DNA from: Sphaerulina vaccinii
Taxonomy: Eukaryota; Ascomycota; Dothideomycetes; Mycosphaerellales; Mycosphaerellaceae
Length of the DNA: 64,000 nt
NCBI GenBank assembly: GCA_022570795.1
Contig: JAKUDP010000006.1
Span: 868,001-932,000 of the forward strand
Direction of reading: 5' to 3'
Shown here one piece after another: positions 50,684 through 63,064 of the stretch. A program made the translations under genes and the position numbers. How positions within the stretch are numbered: position 1 is the stretch's first letter; each line of letters starts with the position of its first letter. The notes under the pieces were generated by a model. That model was not told where the DNA came from. It ran no database searches and saw only the letters and a list, made by a program, of their open reading frames with translations.

Positions 50684-52264
50684 TTACATGAATAGCACAA
50701 TCTCGCCTCTGGAATTACGTCTCAGACGCAAAGACTTCCACAGCTCTTTATCTTCGTCTTCCTTCTCTTCACTTCGCATTACATCCCGTTCCCGATGGTA
50801 GCGCTTCAGCACCTTATTCATTGACAGGCCATGTGTACTTTCGGGGCCTTTGTTGACCAGCGACATGAACATATCCGCTCTCTCGCTATATGCAACCATG
50901 GCATTGTTTGCACTGGGCTGCACTGAACCAGGTCGTTGTTCAGGATAGTCAATTGCTTTGGTCGTCCTTCGGCTGCTGACATGTGAGCGATCCACGGAAG
51001 ATACTGAATCATCGCGCTGGCTTCTGCGGTGTTTCTCGTGTCTGTCGGACCGGTCGTTCTTCTCTGAGTGCCTGGTGCGCTCCGGACTTCTCGATCGTTG
51101 TCTCTTGTCATCTATACTTGAAGTCGTTTTCGTGCTGCCATATGACACATATGAAGACTTCCGACGATCGTCTTTCGTGCTCTTGCGGTCTTCGAACTCT
51201 TTCTCTCGTTTGCTTCGCTTGATCGGGCTGATCGGCGTGGGTCCTGCATCGATTCGATCGTCCTCGTAGTATTCCGGGTCTGTCACTAGACGTTGTAGCC
51301 CACTAGTCAAGCCCGAGTGGAGATTTCTACCACCCGTAGAGGGCGGAGCATCAAGCATGTTGTGGTCTCCTCGAGATACTGGCCTCTTCGCACTCGACAA
51401 ATCCAACTCTTCCACGTTGCGTTTCCGCTTCTTGTCACTCTTCTCGACTGTGCCTCGATCCTTCTTCTGCTTCCTGTGCTCCTTGTTCGCAGGCGTCACG
51501 AAAGACTGTTGTGACTGGGTGAGGTTGTTGTAGGAATCGTAGCGTTCCATCGTAGCTGGAAGAGGCGCATGGCCGTAGGAGAAGCCATATTTCTGATACT
51601 GCGAGCCGTCTCCGTTCGAGTATTGTGAGTACTGAGAGTACTGTGACTGTTGCCCATTGCCATACGGCGTTGTCTGTTCCAGCATCCTTCGCTCGTCTGG
51701 TGCGCCTAGATGCGCAGCTTTCGGAGTCGCATCGCTGACCAGGAAATCGAAGACATTGACACCCTCGAGCTCAGCGGGAGGCTCAGCGGCGGGTGGTGGA
51801 GTGGGCGCTCTTGGAGGCACATCGATCACGGCGACTGCATTCGTATCGTCCCCTTCTGCTGCATCTTCCACATATGCTCCTCGTGGTATCATGCTTTGGT
51901 TATTTCCGTTCACTGACTTGCGCTTCTCGCCCTTATTGCTCTTGTTGTCCTTATCTCTGTAGAGGTGTCCCTGGTACTTTTGCGCCTCACTCACACAGGA
52001 AGTATGATTTTGAAAGGATCCGTTCGTAAAAGTTGTCATGCAGTCCTTGAGTCGTTCAGCATATCATCGTCGAGAATGTGGTGGTATTTGGTCTTACCAG
52101 GCAGGTGACTGGAGCCCAGCATCTATTGTAATGCGTCGATAGCTTCTTCTTGGTCAGGACATCGCCACAGCCCTAAAACATGAAGACATTAGTTCTGGCG
52201 CAAAGTGGTAGTCTTGTGTCTTGTGGATGTGAGATATACTTACTTCGCAGCTGAAGGACACCAT
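50684..52264 (-). CDS. LYAR-type C2HC zinc finger nucleolar protein
   Basis: Fungal member of the LYAR family (human cell growth-regulating nucleolar protein), linked to ribosome biogenesis. Three exons: 52264-52244, 52172-52098 and 52045-50684 (introns GTAAGT...TTTTAG and GTAAGA...CTCAAG), 485 aa. Splicing restores two linked C2HC fingers: C6-x2-C9-x11-H21-x3-C25 and C31-x2-C34-x11-H46-x2-C49, in the family order MVSFSCEGCGD...HYNRCWAPVTCLDCM and HTSCVSEAQKYQGHLY. The first two exons are only 21 and 75 nt, so an ORF search sees only exon 3 and misses most of the zinc fingers. The rest is basic and low complexity (QYSQYSQYS; KKRKRN; many Lys/Arg/Ser-rich blocks), fitting nucleolar targeting. 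Confidence 0.9.
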
Positions 52265-54935
52265 GATGGGCGCGAATGGCTTTGGAGAGCCGAGGGCGGT
52301 TATAGAGCTCGACGCGACAACCAGATGCCGGTCAGGAGGTGTCGTTCACAAGACGCGTTGGTGGTGTCTTGAGTGCGTTTCGCGAAGAACTAAAATCTTG
52401 CAGGGTCTGCCAAAGCCAAAAGGGACAAGGGACCAGGTTGTTGCGGCAACGATCTTTGTGTAACGACTTCGATCTCTCGTCCATCTTTATCTTCGACATA
52501 ACAACTTATAGCTGATGAGCATTCGCCACTGGCAATACCGCTACTTCATCGACTTTGGTACTGTTATTCTAGCTCAAGGCATCGACGACAATGGCTTCCT
52601 TCAGCAGGCAGCAAGGCACCATCCCACATTTAGCGCCTGAGACGAGGGGTCTGCCGACCATTTGCTGTGAAGATCTGGAACAGAACGAGCTTATGCAAGT
52701 CGTGCATACCACACCATTGTGACCACTCACACCGAGGCGGCGAGCGCGTGATACTATCCTCAGACATTCTTGCAGGTGGACAGGCCACGAAGTTCTTCGA
52801 GATGGACATGTGCCTGCAGCTGGCTCGAACTCATGGAGATCCGATCCATTTCTGACGAAGTATCATTTTTCTTTCTGCGGAGACTCGCGTCGAGTGTCGA
52901 GACAGGCGCAGGATACAATTGCATCTTGACTGTGGTGAGGTTCTGAAGATGCTGGTAGTGCTGTAACAGTCTCATGATAAGCACTCCGGTTGGAGAAACA
53001 ATCCTGGCTCAAACAGATGGAGAGGCGTATCTTGGTGGCAACCGTACTACTTGTTGTAAGGAACTCGGCGAGACGCACAGGATAGCATGCTGGAAGTCCT
53101 GGTGCAGGCGCGGATGCTGGCAGCAGAGGAGATATGCGAGCATGGCGGAATGGAAGTGTTGCTAATGTGAAGCAGGAATGAAACGTTTTCACCTTTCCAG
53201 GAGAAGCAACCTTGTATTTCGCAAGGTCTATCAAAGGCAATGATGAGGATGTCCCAGTGAGTGCTGCACCTGTAAGAAACACAAGAGGGGGTTCGATTAA
53301 GCTACTGGCAGGTGCCTGCTGCTCCTGCCTCGAAAGTTTGAGGACTACAAAAGATCGCAGTATACCTGTTGAACATTCCTACCATCATAGCGATGTGGTG
53401 GCATAGTTTCTTGTACACTGCTGGACATCTACACATCGCTTGCTGTGTCTAATTCAAGGGACTTGTGGCAACTCACAGCGCCGGGCATCACGATGTCAGA
53501 GCTGAAGCACAAAACGTCGCAAACCTGTTCCACGACACTTCAGCTGTTGTATATGCTACTTGCATTGACAGGTGCAGGGCATCGGTTATAATGACCTTCG
53601 AAATCTGTCAACTTCCCACGTGGGCTTTGAGTTGTCACGCAATGGCGAGAGAAGCGCCTCAGTGGCTGGCAGGCATGCTATACACCACAGCAACAGGTGT
53701 AGTACACCCACACCGTCGCTTGTATAGTGCCTGTCAACTGTCAGACATGTCAGGAGATTGTGGCTAAGCAGCAGCACTTTCACAGGTCTGGGCCTTGTGG
53801 CAACGATATCTCGTGATGTCTGTGGCCTGCTATGGGAGGATTGTCTTTGGAATCTCGATACAAGGCGATATACGAGCATGCGCATGTGTTGAAAGCACCC
53901 GGCTCGGGGAGTGCTGCGATCTGGAATGTCTCGATAGAGCCCGACCAGCAGCTGGTCATGGGTCAAGGCACATCGCTTCGCCTTTGATTGTGAACAGTCA
54001 GTGTGCGTGGGGTGTGGTCGGACCTCTTAGCACCCCTGTGTACCACTGCGGTCTCGACTGCGTCGAACACCTAGCTGGAACAAACTCGATCGCGTTCAGT
54101 AGCATCGAGGCAGTGAGCTGAACGAGGTTTTGCTGATCACTGTGGGTGCATCGAAGCGACCACCACTCAAGGAGATGCTCACGTCCTTGAAGCCTGCTAG
54201 CTGATCATCCAGACCAAGATCGCGAGATTAATGGGTGCTCGATCTTGCCATTGAAGTGCCCCAGCGGCAACGCAGTCAGTGGTCTGGAAGAAATCAACAC
54301 AACCCAAAGAGGGCATCAAAGAACACAGAAGTCTCTGGGAGATACGGACGTGCTCACCGAGTGACCGAGTCCAATGACTGACAGCATGTCTGACATGACA
54401 CCTGAGCCTTGTTGATCGCAGGATCAGGGTAGCATTGTAAGGCAGAGATTGAACCGTACCGCATATGACTTGGCGTCGGCGACTCCTAGCTTGCAAGTGG
54501 CGAAAAGCTTGTGATAACGACGATCTCTACACAGCAGAAGGAAAGTCGAATCGTGGTTGAGCGGCACGAAGAAACACGGCAGTGCAAGTTAGTGCAAACG
54601 CTATGTCCGAAGGATTCACCACGTTGCGCAAGCAGATCACTAATGCAAGTAATTCTGATCAATAGCGATACCAAAGCTCTTCAACACTGCTATAGCAGTA
54701 AGTCTTCGAGATTGCTATAAGGCTCTGTGCGGCGCACTGAAGTAGTGATTAGGTTTGACAGGTACCAGATCTCTCGCGCATGAAGTATTGGGCCAATGAC
54801 AATGCTGAATTAGCTTATGGGTCTGGCTTCGCTGTGGTATTCGAGAAGACCGCCAACTCCATCAAGTCCTTCAAGACACCCCGAAAGAGAATGTCAGAGA
54901 ATGTCATTCATAGGCTCATCAATCATTCTGGACCT
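52265..54935. other. Gene-poor block (2.7 kb)
   Basis: No gene is supported. Scattered frames of 60-140 codons on both strands, none with a domain, signal peptide or convincing splice pair. Contains the LYAR gene promoter at the left. Confidence 0.5.
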
Positions 54936-55542
54936 TCATGCAACAAACGCCCAACAATACATCCGTCTCGCACCATACGCTATAGCTAGAACTCCAATCG
55001 CCAACCATACCGCAATGCCCAACACAACCCGGCCCTTCATTTCCAGAACATCATGCATATGCATCTTAGCAATCCCTCGCCTTCTCAAGGATAGCCGAGG
55101 ATGCCACGTCGCTCCTTTGGCATCCTGATACGGTTCTGGACTTGAGAGCCATCGACCGCTTTGTGCTTGAGAAGGAGATGCATGATTCTGTTGATGCCGC
55201 CACTGCCGGTGCTGCCGCTCGACCACAAATAAGGAAAGAATGAAGCTGATGACACTGATAGGTGTGAAGATGAACTGGTGAAAGCATGTCAGTCCCATTT
55301 TCCCACACTCAGAGAACTCGGGTGCGTACATCTGCCAGAAGCGATGGGGGACTCCCAAGGTTTCCGTTCTCGCTCGGAGATGGCGTCGAGGTTGCAAGCT
55401 GCTTGAGCACATCAAGATCGTCTGGCAAGTCCAAGAATGGGTCCTGTTTCTTGTTCCTGCTTTGACGGCGTCCACTGTGCAACATTACTTGCGTTGTTTC
55501 TCCACTTGTAGTCTGCGTAAATCCACTCTTAGGTGCCGACAT
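54936..55542 (-). CDS. Small two-span membrane protein, hypothetical
   Basis: Exons 55542-55330 and 55274-54936, intron 55275-55329 (minus GTACGC...TTTCACCAG with a perfect GGACTGAC branch), 183 aa. The N-terminal ~70 residues are soluble (KKQDPFLDLPDDLDVLKQLA). A first span follows directly after the junction (IFTPISVISFILSLFVVE), then a basic loop (RQHRQWRHQQN...; LSLRRRGIAK) and a second span near the end (VVLGIAVWLAIGVLAIAYGA). No family recognised. The splice gives phase-0 joining and a coherent membrane protein, which is the main support. Confidence 0.6.
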
Positions 55543-57351
55543 TGTGGTTATCCTTCTCCCGAATATTTAGATAAGGTATTTGCTTGCTTGATGCACAGTA
55601 GATTGATGCGAGCTGTTGTGTAACGAGGCCAGTCAACGGCCAATGCAGACGGCAGGATGCATGATTTGTATTTACCTTGTCGTTTCTCAGGTACACTCTA
55701 TTCTTATATTACAGGTGTTCGAACTTCGTCATTTCGTAGGCAGATGTATTTTGATGATACGGAATGCTACGGAGGACCCTGTTGGATGTGTTTGACAAAG
55801 CCTCACTCGGGTTCGGGCTTTTTGCGAGCAGGAGCAACTCTTGCCTTGCATCCTTCCCATTTCTTGCCTCGTAGGAGTCGTGGGAAGTTCACAGTAGCCC
55901 TCATCCAATGTCGCTGCTATCGGGATCTGCCATTTGTGGCTTGCATGTTTTCCGACACAGTGGCCTTGGGTCATTCAAGGATTGAAGGTGTTGTGCAGAA
56001 AAGCACGTCACTTTCCAAACGCACCTTCCACATTCGCCAAGCAGCCTCGCTACACAATTCGACTGACACTTTGAAAATAAACACCCTTACAACAATTTTA
56101 TGCATTGCCGTGCCCATTTGTGCCGCGTGCAGCAAGCGTCATCGCGTATCAAGCGGTACGCTCCCTCATCGGGACGACAGCCGCCTCGAAGACCCACTGG
56201 GAGCTGCAAGCACAGAGCTCGTGGGCAAACCCATCCGCTCGGCACACGTGCACAGCCTCGCTATTTCCTGCAGGATGGCGACGTTGTGCGTCGTTCGCTC
56301 ACGCTTTTCACAGACGCACCACACAGAAGTTTCCTCACTGCTGCACCGAAAACGCTTGTGTGGAATCCGTGCCGGACTATCAATATGCATCATGTGGGTC
56401 CTGCAGATGATGTTTGCAGGCTCGTAGACACGGAATCTCCTTGGCTTGCCTGGCCACACGCTGTTGCTACGCTGCTACCTTCCGACCGCGCTTGCTAGCG
56501 GGCCTCACCACCTCACCCGGTTGCTGGAATTGTGAGCGTGCGACTCGATCGCAGATCACTCTGGAAGGCCCTTTTTGGGAACTCTTGGTGTCTTGCGTCG
56601 TTCATGCTGCCCGCATTGGCGCTCTTGTACTCCACTGGCCATGTCGGATTTTTGACGCGCAGCTCACAAAGGGCATTCGAAATAGGCTTTGCAGCCAATG
56701 ATGGCTGTCTATCAGCAATAGCTGAGCAGTCATCGCGGCCATGCGTTTGCTCCACAGCGGGACGCAGGTACCTTGAAGCTCTTGATTCAGCTCACTCGCC
56801 ACGGAGGAATGGCGATACCTACTCCATTCACTTCGACATGCTGGCGGCTGAGGCGTGCCCAGTACCGTTCACGATCTGGAGTAGACCAAAGGAGGCAGTA
56901 GCAGAACTTCCTCTTTAGGCTTGCTAAATGGCTCACAGACCACGCGCTACAGTTTCTGCATCTCGTCAGCGCCTCAGGCCAATGATCATGCAGGGCGGGC
57001 TTATTGCACATTGGCCTCACGCATCGTTTACTTCTCCCGCCCATTGAAGAGCCACCGCACCCACTGCCGAACGGCCTGGTGCGACGATCCTGGAGTGGAC
57101 ACTATTGTAGACCACGATGCCTTATGGGCATGCACTGGCACCAAACGGTCGCCACCATATCCCCAATAGTATCGCTGTCGCGAATGTATTGGAGCCATGT
57201 GCCCCGGCCAGCTTCGAACATGATGCTGTGAAAGCACGACGAGAACGACCCCTGACATAGATGAAGTATATCTTCTATCATTGTTTAACTTTCCACACAG
57301 CCAGTTCACTTGAAGCCATTCCCGCTCCATTCAAACAATCCAACAACAATC
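55543..57351. other. Divergent intergenic region (1.8 kb)
   Basis: Between the two-span protein (-) and a regulator gene (+). Several overlapping frames, including a 256-codon plus frame at 55657-56427, lack any domain or codon pattern that I trust. A relic gene in 56.1-56.9 kb cannot be excluded. Confidence 0.45.
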
Positions 57352-58507
57352 ATGGTCAGCCATCGCTCTGCCGAGCTTTCAAGAGGTCAATCTGCGGCAA
57401 GTGGGCCTTCCTCACCGGCTTCTAGCCGCTCCGACAGTATGTCTCTCCTACTCATACCTCCCACGTTCAACGGAGCAATGTCCGCAGACTCTGACCTTCC
57501 CCAAGGTAACAGGCGATCCTCTGCCACACCCGACAACATCGACTTCCGGTTCCTGAACTTCTCACATCCTCAAGATGCGAAGAACGCACAGACAAGAAGG
57601 AATGTCCGCAGCCATGTGACGACGAAGCAGCACGAAAAGCAGCGACAGCGAGTTGCAGAACAAGCCCGACAGACACAGCAAGGCATTCAACAGTCATCGT
57701 CCACACCGAGCGCCTCCGTTAGTCGAAAGAACTCTGGAGACTCTCCAGCATTATCACCTTCAGAAACAGAGACCAGTAGTCCCGAGGCCTCGTCACCATC
57801 CTCACCAACTGCCTCAGGTCTGTTGACGAGGCTCAATCCATTGGAAGTATATCCGGAAGCATGGCACTCTTCTCTGCGCCCGGTTATGGTATGTCGGCGT
57901 GCAAACAGCACATCATGGTCAAGAGTCGCTTGCTAATGCTCACATCCAGGACCACTACTGCAACTATATGGTTGTTGACCTACCAGAAACCGACGACGCT
58001 ACGAGACAAGCGATACGAACACATCTACTCGGCTTAGTCTTTACAGACGCCGCAACTCTTCACGCTTTGATGCTCGTGGCCGCAGCACACTACGCCAAAC
58101 TGCGCGGAGATGGTTCGCACAACATCAACATGCTGCAGCTACGCGGCATGGCCATTCAGGAAGTCAATCGAGCAATGATGGATCACGGTCCACGAGGCCG
58201 AGCCACCAGTGATCGTATGATTGCGGCTGTCGGCAAGATGGCTACTTTTGAGCTGCTCTTCGGTCAACGAGAAATCTTCCACACTCATATGACCGGTCTC
58301 CAACGAATGGTCAGTCTACGAGGAGGTCTACAGGCTCTCGGGTTGAATGGCATGCTTGAGCGTATGCTCCTTTGGATCGATTCGAACGCTTCAGAGATTA
58401 CCGGCGGCGGGCTCTACTTCCCACCCGCGGCTTTCACATCTTCATCAGGACATCCACGTGCAGACCGCAGGTTGTTCCTCTTAGGCCTTCAAGAACAAGC
58501 ACAATGA
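57352..58507 (+). CDS. Fungal-specific transcription factor domain protein without visible DNA-binding domain
   Basis: Exons 57352-57888 and 57950-58507, intron GTATGT...CATCCAG with branch GCTAATG, 364 aa. The N-terminal half is Ser/Pro/Gln-rich (SPSETETSSPEASSPSSPTAS) with a basic QTRRNVRSHVTTKQHEKQRQ segment, the usual opening of this Pezizomycotina group, which has no zinc cluster. The second half is a Fungal_trans_2-like helical domain: LMLVAAAHYAKLRG, DRMIAAVGKMATFELLFG, and HMTGLQRMVSLRGGLQALG. Most relatives continue for a further 150-200 residues; here the frame ends at QEQAQ shortly after PRADRRLFLL. Either the gene is truncated or a 3' intron was missed. An antisense frame (58434-58814) overlaps the end. 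Confidence 0.72.
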
Positions 58508-60493
58508 TGATCGCGCTATGGCGGAGGCTTTCTGATATCTCTGCCTTCGACGCAGCGACCCTATAATGCTCGTATGCGAACTCGAGCAGGCCACTCAGAG
58601 ACATAATACTGGTCCAGTCTTTCGGGCAGAGCCCTGCCGCTCGTGCGAGATCGAGGACGACGAAAAGCGTTGATATTTTGCTTAAGATACCCGCAGCAAC
58701 TTTTTGGCTGCTGAGTGCACAGCAAAGCAATGCTGGCATTGCGCTATCGTATTCGTTCAAAAAGCTCATATGACTGCGCCAGCACACATCAGAGACCAGT
58801 CCACAGAATGTCACAGGCTTCTAGATTCAGCACTCTATCTGCGACCTTCAATCTTGAGCTGCCGGTACCGACCGATTTGTTGGCGCTGCACTAGCAGGAG
58901 AGTAATGCATATTGTTGAGCTTAACAGCGGGGGCGGGCTCAAGTCCATGATGCGAAAAAGCCCGATAGCCAGTCGATGGGTCTCAAGACGAATCGCAAAG
59001 CGCCGGACAATAGATGCTCGGGCCCATCCAGCCTTGTGACAGCAGAGGCATAAATGCCAACTGATAGCAGATGTCATAACCAGAGCAATGGGCGCCATTA
59101 TTAACCATCAGAATGTTTCGATATGCCGGCCATGTGCGACTTCGTAAGGCCAACCGAGCTGCCGGATCTACATTGTTAGCTTGGTAATGGTCTCACACCA
59201 GCATATTCTGAAGCTGTCCGCGAGCTCCAGCAACTGTATCAATAGCATCTCAAGCAGAATAATGTCTTTTCAAGAGTCAGACAGCCTCTACAGTGACAGT
59301 ATAGTCACACACTCTCTTAGACACTTTGGCGTCTCGTGAAGAATCTTCCAGCGACCAAGCTCAAATCTGATGTGCATGTGCAGTGCAGACGTCGTCAGGT
59401 AGAAGGCGCTAGCGAAGAAGAGCTAACGTGAATAGGAATATACACGTCACGTGTAGCGTGGCGCTGCATCTTCGTAGGAAGAGCCATTGCTCCGATACCG
59501 ACAGCCAGAATAATCTGAACTCTTGTTGTCGCAGCTGAGAGAAGAGCGAAAGAGTGCAGTTGTAAGGACTCAATTGAGACTTCGGGTATGCCGAAGTGAA
59601 CTCGACGATCAAAAGACGCAAAAGCTGACTCTGTCGCTGATCACTGCTCCGTTCAGGGCAGCGGGTTGGACCCGGAGACGGACCACGAAAGCAGTGGACG
59701 ACCGGTAGTGGTAGGAGTGGGCCGTGCCATCTTATGAGCTAACGCGGCTGCTTATAGACTGTACTGTACGATATGCCCAGCTCCGTTTGTACATTTGTTG
59801 GCTTGGCCGTATAGTGACATGACTCTAATCCGACCACGCAGAAGTACTTCTGTTACCACTCAGTCGGATGCTGTATCATGCCTTTGCAGCCTTCAGTATG
59901 CGGTGTCTTCAGGAGATCGCGTAATACCATGTCGTCGGGTCTCTGAGCTACATACACGCGGATTTTCGGACATGGTCGGCAGACGTTGCATAATTCTGTA
60001 CCAGTCAGACCAAGATCTCGGTCAATCCTGGTGTGTTGTATTTGCTCATCAGCAACAGGAGGGACGCGCCAAGAAACAACACTGATACGAGGCCAGCTGA
60101 GAGATAGCAGCAGAGTCCACAAGCACCAACCATACGCACTATCCCTCCATCGTGGCGACCATGCTCTGCGACCTTTTCACCTCCCTCGAGTGCTCGAGAA
60201 ACTGCAGCACATGTCAACTGTTCTCTCTGCAAGTACGACTTCAGCCATAGCTGCTGTCCGATCGTCAACGCAACGACTCAGCTCTGCATCCGACGCAGCA
60301 TCTCCTCAGAGCACCTCTGCATAACGTTGGTCCATCACGAAAGCCTCATAGACACAGACATCCATACCATAGCTCGTGGCTCCTCGACCTCGACTCAAAC
60401 TCGTCCCAAGCGGGGGTACAGCAGAATACTGGAGGATTGTGCTAGTAACCAGACGTTTGTTGGAGATGAAGGCTTCCTGGGAGCTGTGCTGCC
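58508..60493. other. Intergenic region (2 kb)
   Basis: No confident gene. A minus-strand frame at 58434-58814 (126 codons) and a short hydrophobic minus-strand ORF at 60005-60133 are the only items of note. The missing C-terminal part of the regulator at 57352 could have been here. Confidence 0.4.
60005..60133 (-). CDS. Possible 42-aa membrane micropeptide
   Basis: The minus-strand ATG at 60133 (context CGTATGG) opens a 42-codon frame with one strong hydrophobic span (LCCYLSAGLVSVLFLGASLL) and a polar end (SKYNTPGLTEILV). Such a run could be a small ER or mitochondrial membrane protein, or chance. No family recognised and no splice evidence. Confidence 0.2.
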   Translation of the reverse strand: MVGACGLCCYLSAGLVSVLFLGASLLLLMSKYNTPGLTEILV

Positions 60494-60982
60494 TCAATCC
60501 TCAACAGTGAACATGACTTTCAGCCACAAACTGCAACCTTTGCAGCCAGTAACCAACTCTCCATCTTCAACATGCTTCTCCAGCTCAGCCTCCGTCACCA
60601 CAAATGCTGGCTCGCTGCCACATCGACATGATCGCTTCCAGATGCCGGATGCCTCGTCAACATCTAGCTCCTCGAGGTCGACAGTCTCCATTCCCGTGTG
60701 TCGCGTACTTCCGATAGTGGTATTGCTGGCCTCCGCATTCCGTAACTCCTGGTCGTAGATAGCCCGCGATGCATCGTCCCCAAGGACTCTGTAGGCTTCG
60801 GTGATTTCGTCCACGGTTGCTGTCGCGCTGTGAAGGGTCTTCGCAGAGGTATCCTGCTTGTCCGGATGATAGTGTAAGAGTGCTCGCTTATAGGCCTGTC
60901 TCAGCTCGTCGGAAGATATGGCCTGTCCATTGCGCTTATCAGCAATCCCTAGGAGCTGGTAGTAGTCCTTGCAGCTGGCCAT
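60494..60982 (-). CDS. dph4: Diphthamide biosynthesis protein 4 (J-domain, CSL zinc finger)
   Basis: DPH4/DNAJC24: co-chaperone needed for the first step of diphthamide formation on translation elongation factor 2; its zinc/iron CSL domain donates electrons, and the J-domain stimulates Hsp70. Single exon, 162 aa, normal length. J-domain at residues 5-75 with HPD at 39-41 (LLHYHPDKQD). The CSL-type zinc site is C119/C121 (RSCRCG) and C147/C150 (VTGCKGCSLWL). The ATG at 60982 is the first in frame. Confidence 0.93.
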   Translation of the reverse strand: MASCKDYYQLLGIADKRNGQAISSDELRQAYKRALLHYHPDKQDTSAKTLHSATATVDEITEAYRVLGDDASRAIYDQELRNAEASNTTIGSTRHTGMETVDLEELDVDEASGIWKRSCRCGSEPAFVVTEAELEKHVEDGELVTGCKGCSLWLKVMFTVED

Positions 60983-61388
60983 TTCTTCGAGCGACTGCTA
61001 TCAGAATGGCTCCGGCAAATGCTAGTTACCAGCTCATATGCAAGCGGTCACGAGTGGCAAATAGTCTGTGGCATTGTCAGAGACTGATTTCAAGGTGGAG
61101 ACTTTGGAGATTCGAGATTCTCGCGCCAAGCATTTCAAGCCTGAGGCTGCAAGAAGTGCGTGTTGGCAAGTACTATGTTTCACATTCTGTCAACTTCTGT
61201 CAACTTCGAATATCCTACAACTCAAGACGAAGAGCTGACACATGAGAGCAGACCACTCTCCCAGTCCAATGAATTTCAGGATAGTGTCCCTGCACATGTG
61301 GCCGCTCTCGGAGTCCAGAGTATCGAACAAGATCGTGCTAGCCGTCCGAAGCATGATCCTCCGGGCACCTCCTCGCCACGGCAACGCC
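60983..61388. other. DPH4 promoter and MYND gene 3' flank
   Basis: About 400 bp between two minus-strand genes. A 142-codon plus frame (60817-61245) is antisense to the DPH4 start and is not supported. Confidence 0.45.
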
Positions 61389-62164
61389 TTAGTCCAGGCC
61401 AAGCATTGCTCGTGCGGAAGCATTGATGCCGGCAGACGCAGCATTGTAGCTCCTAGGGTCAGGGCCGCGGCTGAGAGTCAGGCCTTCAGCTCCCTGTTTC
61501 CTCGAGATCTCGTCGAATGTGGCTTCAGTGAGTGGTCTGCCCATCCTACACATGTGATCAGAATGCTGAAACCCTGCATCATGAACGATAGACGTCACTT
61601 ACTTACAATAGTCACATGTGCAAGGCTTCTTACCAGCACCGTGGTGATCGCATCCGAATTTATTGTCGCCTGAGGCGGCACAACACGTCCAGCGAAATCC
61701 TTGTGGCCAGTACTCAAAGATGGCCTTCTCGTCTCCCTTCATCTCGCCCTGTACGGATGTGTCTGTCAGTGGACTGCAATCGTGTCTCTTTCACATGCAA
61801 AAATACCTCGAACTTGGCTTTGAGGTCATCGGACTCTTCTGCAAAGCAACCTCCCCATCCCATGTCCCGGGTGTTCCAGGTGATCAACTCCAGCTTGCCT
61901 TCGTGGAGTGATCGATCGTCACACCTGCGCATGCGTGCATTGTCCCACCATGGCCCGCCACAATACCTCCTGTGGGCTGGCCAGCTGGTCAAAAGTTGGC
62001 CAATGGACCTTATGCAGCGATGACAGAACTTACTGCTGTGCTTGACAGTCCTTTGAGCAGTACGCTACACTCTTACACTTGCCACAATTGGAGAGAGACT
62101 TCTCTCCTTCTCCCGGCTGCTTCTGACATACTTTGCAGTATGAGAGTGTTGATATTGAGGACAT
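61389..62164 (-). CDS. MYND zinc finger protein with C-terminal Cys/His domain
   Basis: Four exons: 62164-62034, 61984-61807, 61748-61603 and 61545-61389; introns of 49, 58 and 57 bp with GTAAGT, GTATTT and GTAAGT donors; 203 aa. The N-terminal MYND finger is complete: C10-x2-C13-x13-C27-x2-C30-x5-C36-x3-C40-x7-H48-x3-C52 (YCSKDCQAQHWPAHRRYC), with the intron inside it. A second Cys/His-rich part (FRWTCCAASGD; GCDHHGAGKKPCTCDYC) precedes KMGRPLTEATFDEIS, an arrangement shared by a group of Pezizomycotina MYND proteins. MYND domains bind proline-rich peptides; the role here is unknown. No single frame covers more than part of the gene. Confidence 0.85.
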
Positions 62165-63064
62165 GATGATCTAAGCAGTGAAGGACTTTAATGGCGCCTA
62201 GCTGGAGCTGGCAGGCGTCGCGTGTGGTGGAACGTGGTTCTCTTTGTACCAGTTTTCCTAAGCTGCTGGACAGTTCTTTCGGGTTGGAATGACCATTGTG
62301 TATCAGTCAGAGAAGAAAAGTGCACCATCAGCCCTTATACCAGCGTTTGTCTCCAGGCAGCGAGGCCTCAGAGAATTTCCATGGGTACGCGTTATATGTC
62401 CTTGACCGCGTCGTAGTACGCCGTATATTGGCGACATACTGGCGACGGAGCAAACAACCTGCCAGTCATCTCAGAATACAGCTGCAGTAAGCCGTTCGTT
62501 ACGCAAGAGCTCCGTTCCTGCATGTCTGCTGCATATGCCGAATATCGAGGCATTGATCGGTATGTTCATGTCCCAGCTGGAAGGCAAGTCCGGACAGTAT
62601 GACTCTTGAATATCCGAGCGTGCTATTTGATGGAGTCCGAATCGGTCGAGTTGACTTCACAGTTCGTTTTTCTCGGTCGACTGGCAGCACGCGAGCGCTT
62701 GCGAAACATCTTGTTCGACGCGTAAGAGGTTGCGAAGAACATCTGTTGATATTGTCGCTGAAGCTGAAGTGGTTCACCGCCAAGCACGGCAAGGATTGCC
62801 CTTGACAACAGCTCCAACTCTCCAGTGCGACCGTTACTGAAACCTTCTTTCCGATGATTAAGGACAAACATTGTTACAATGACAGGGCAGTCGCATCTCA
62901 CAAGACTTCACCTGCCCATCTCAACTCGCACCGGACTTCCGTACGATCTCAGCATCAACAAACACAAGACCGCGCAAATCAGAGAGATGCAAACAAGCCA
63001 TCGCCACCCCACCGACATTGCCCAATTCTTGCCGACATAAGGCTGCGATCCATTCTCAAACCTT
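62165..63064. other. Divergent promoter, MYND gene and GH3 gene
   Basis: 900 bp between two divergent ATGs. No gene is supported. Confidence 0.45.

Noticed and set aside
55657..56427. 256-codon plus-strand open frame
   Set aside because: Longest anonymous frame in the window, but rich in Cys/His/Arg without any pattern; antisense frames of similar quality exist. I found no support.
58434..58814. 126-codon minus-strand frame overlapping the end of the regulator
   Set aside because: No recognisable family, and it overlaps a supported gene in antisense. Kept only as a point within a finding.
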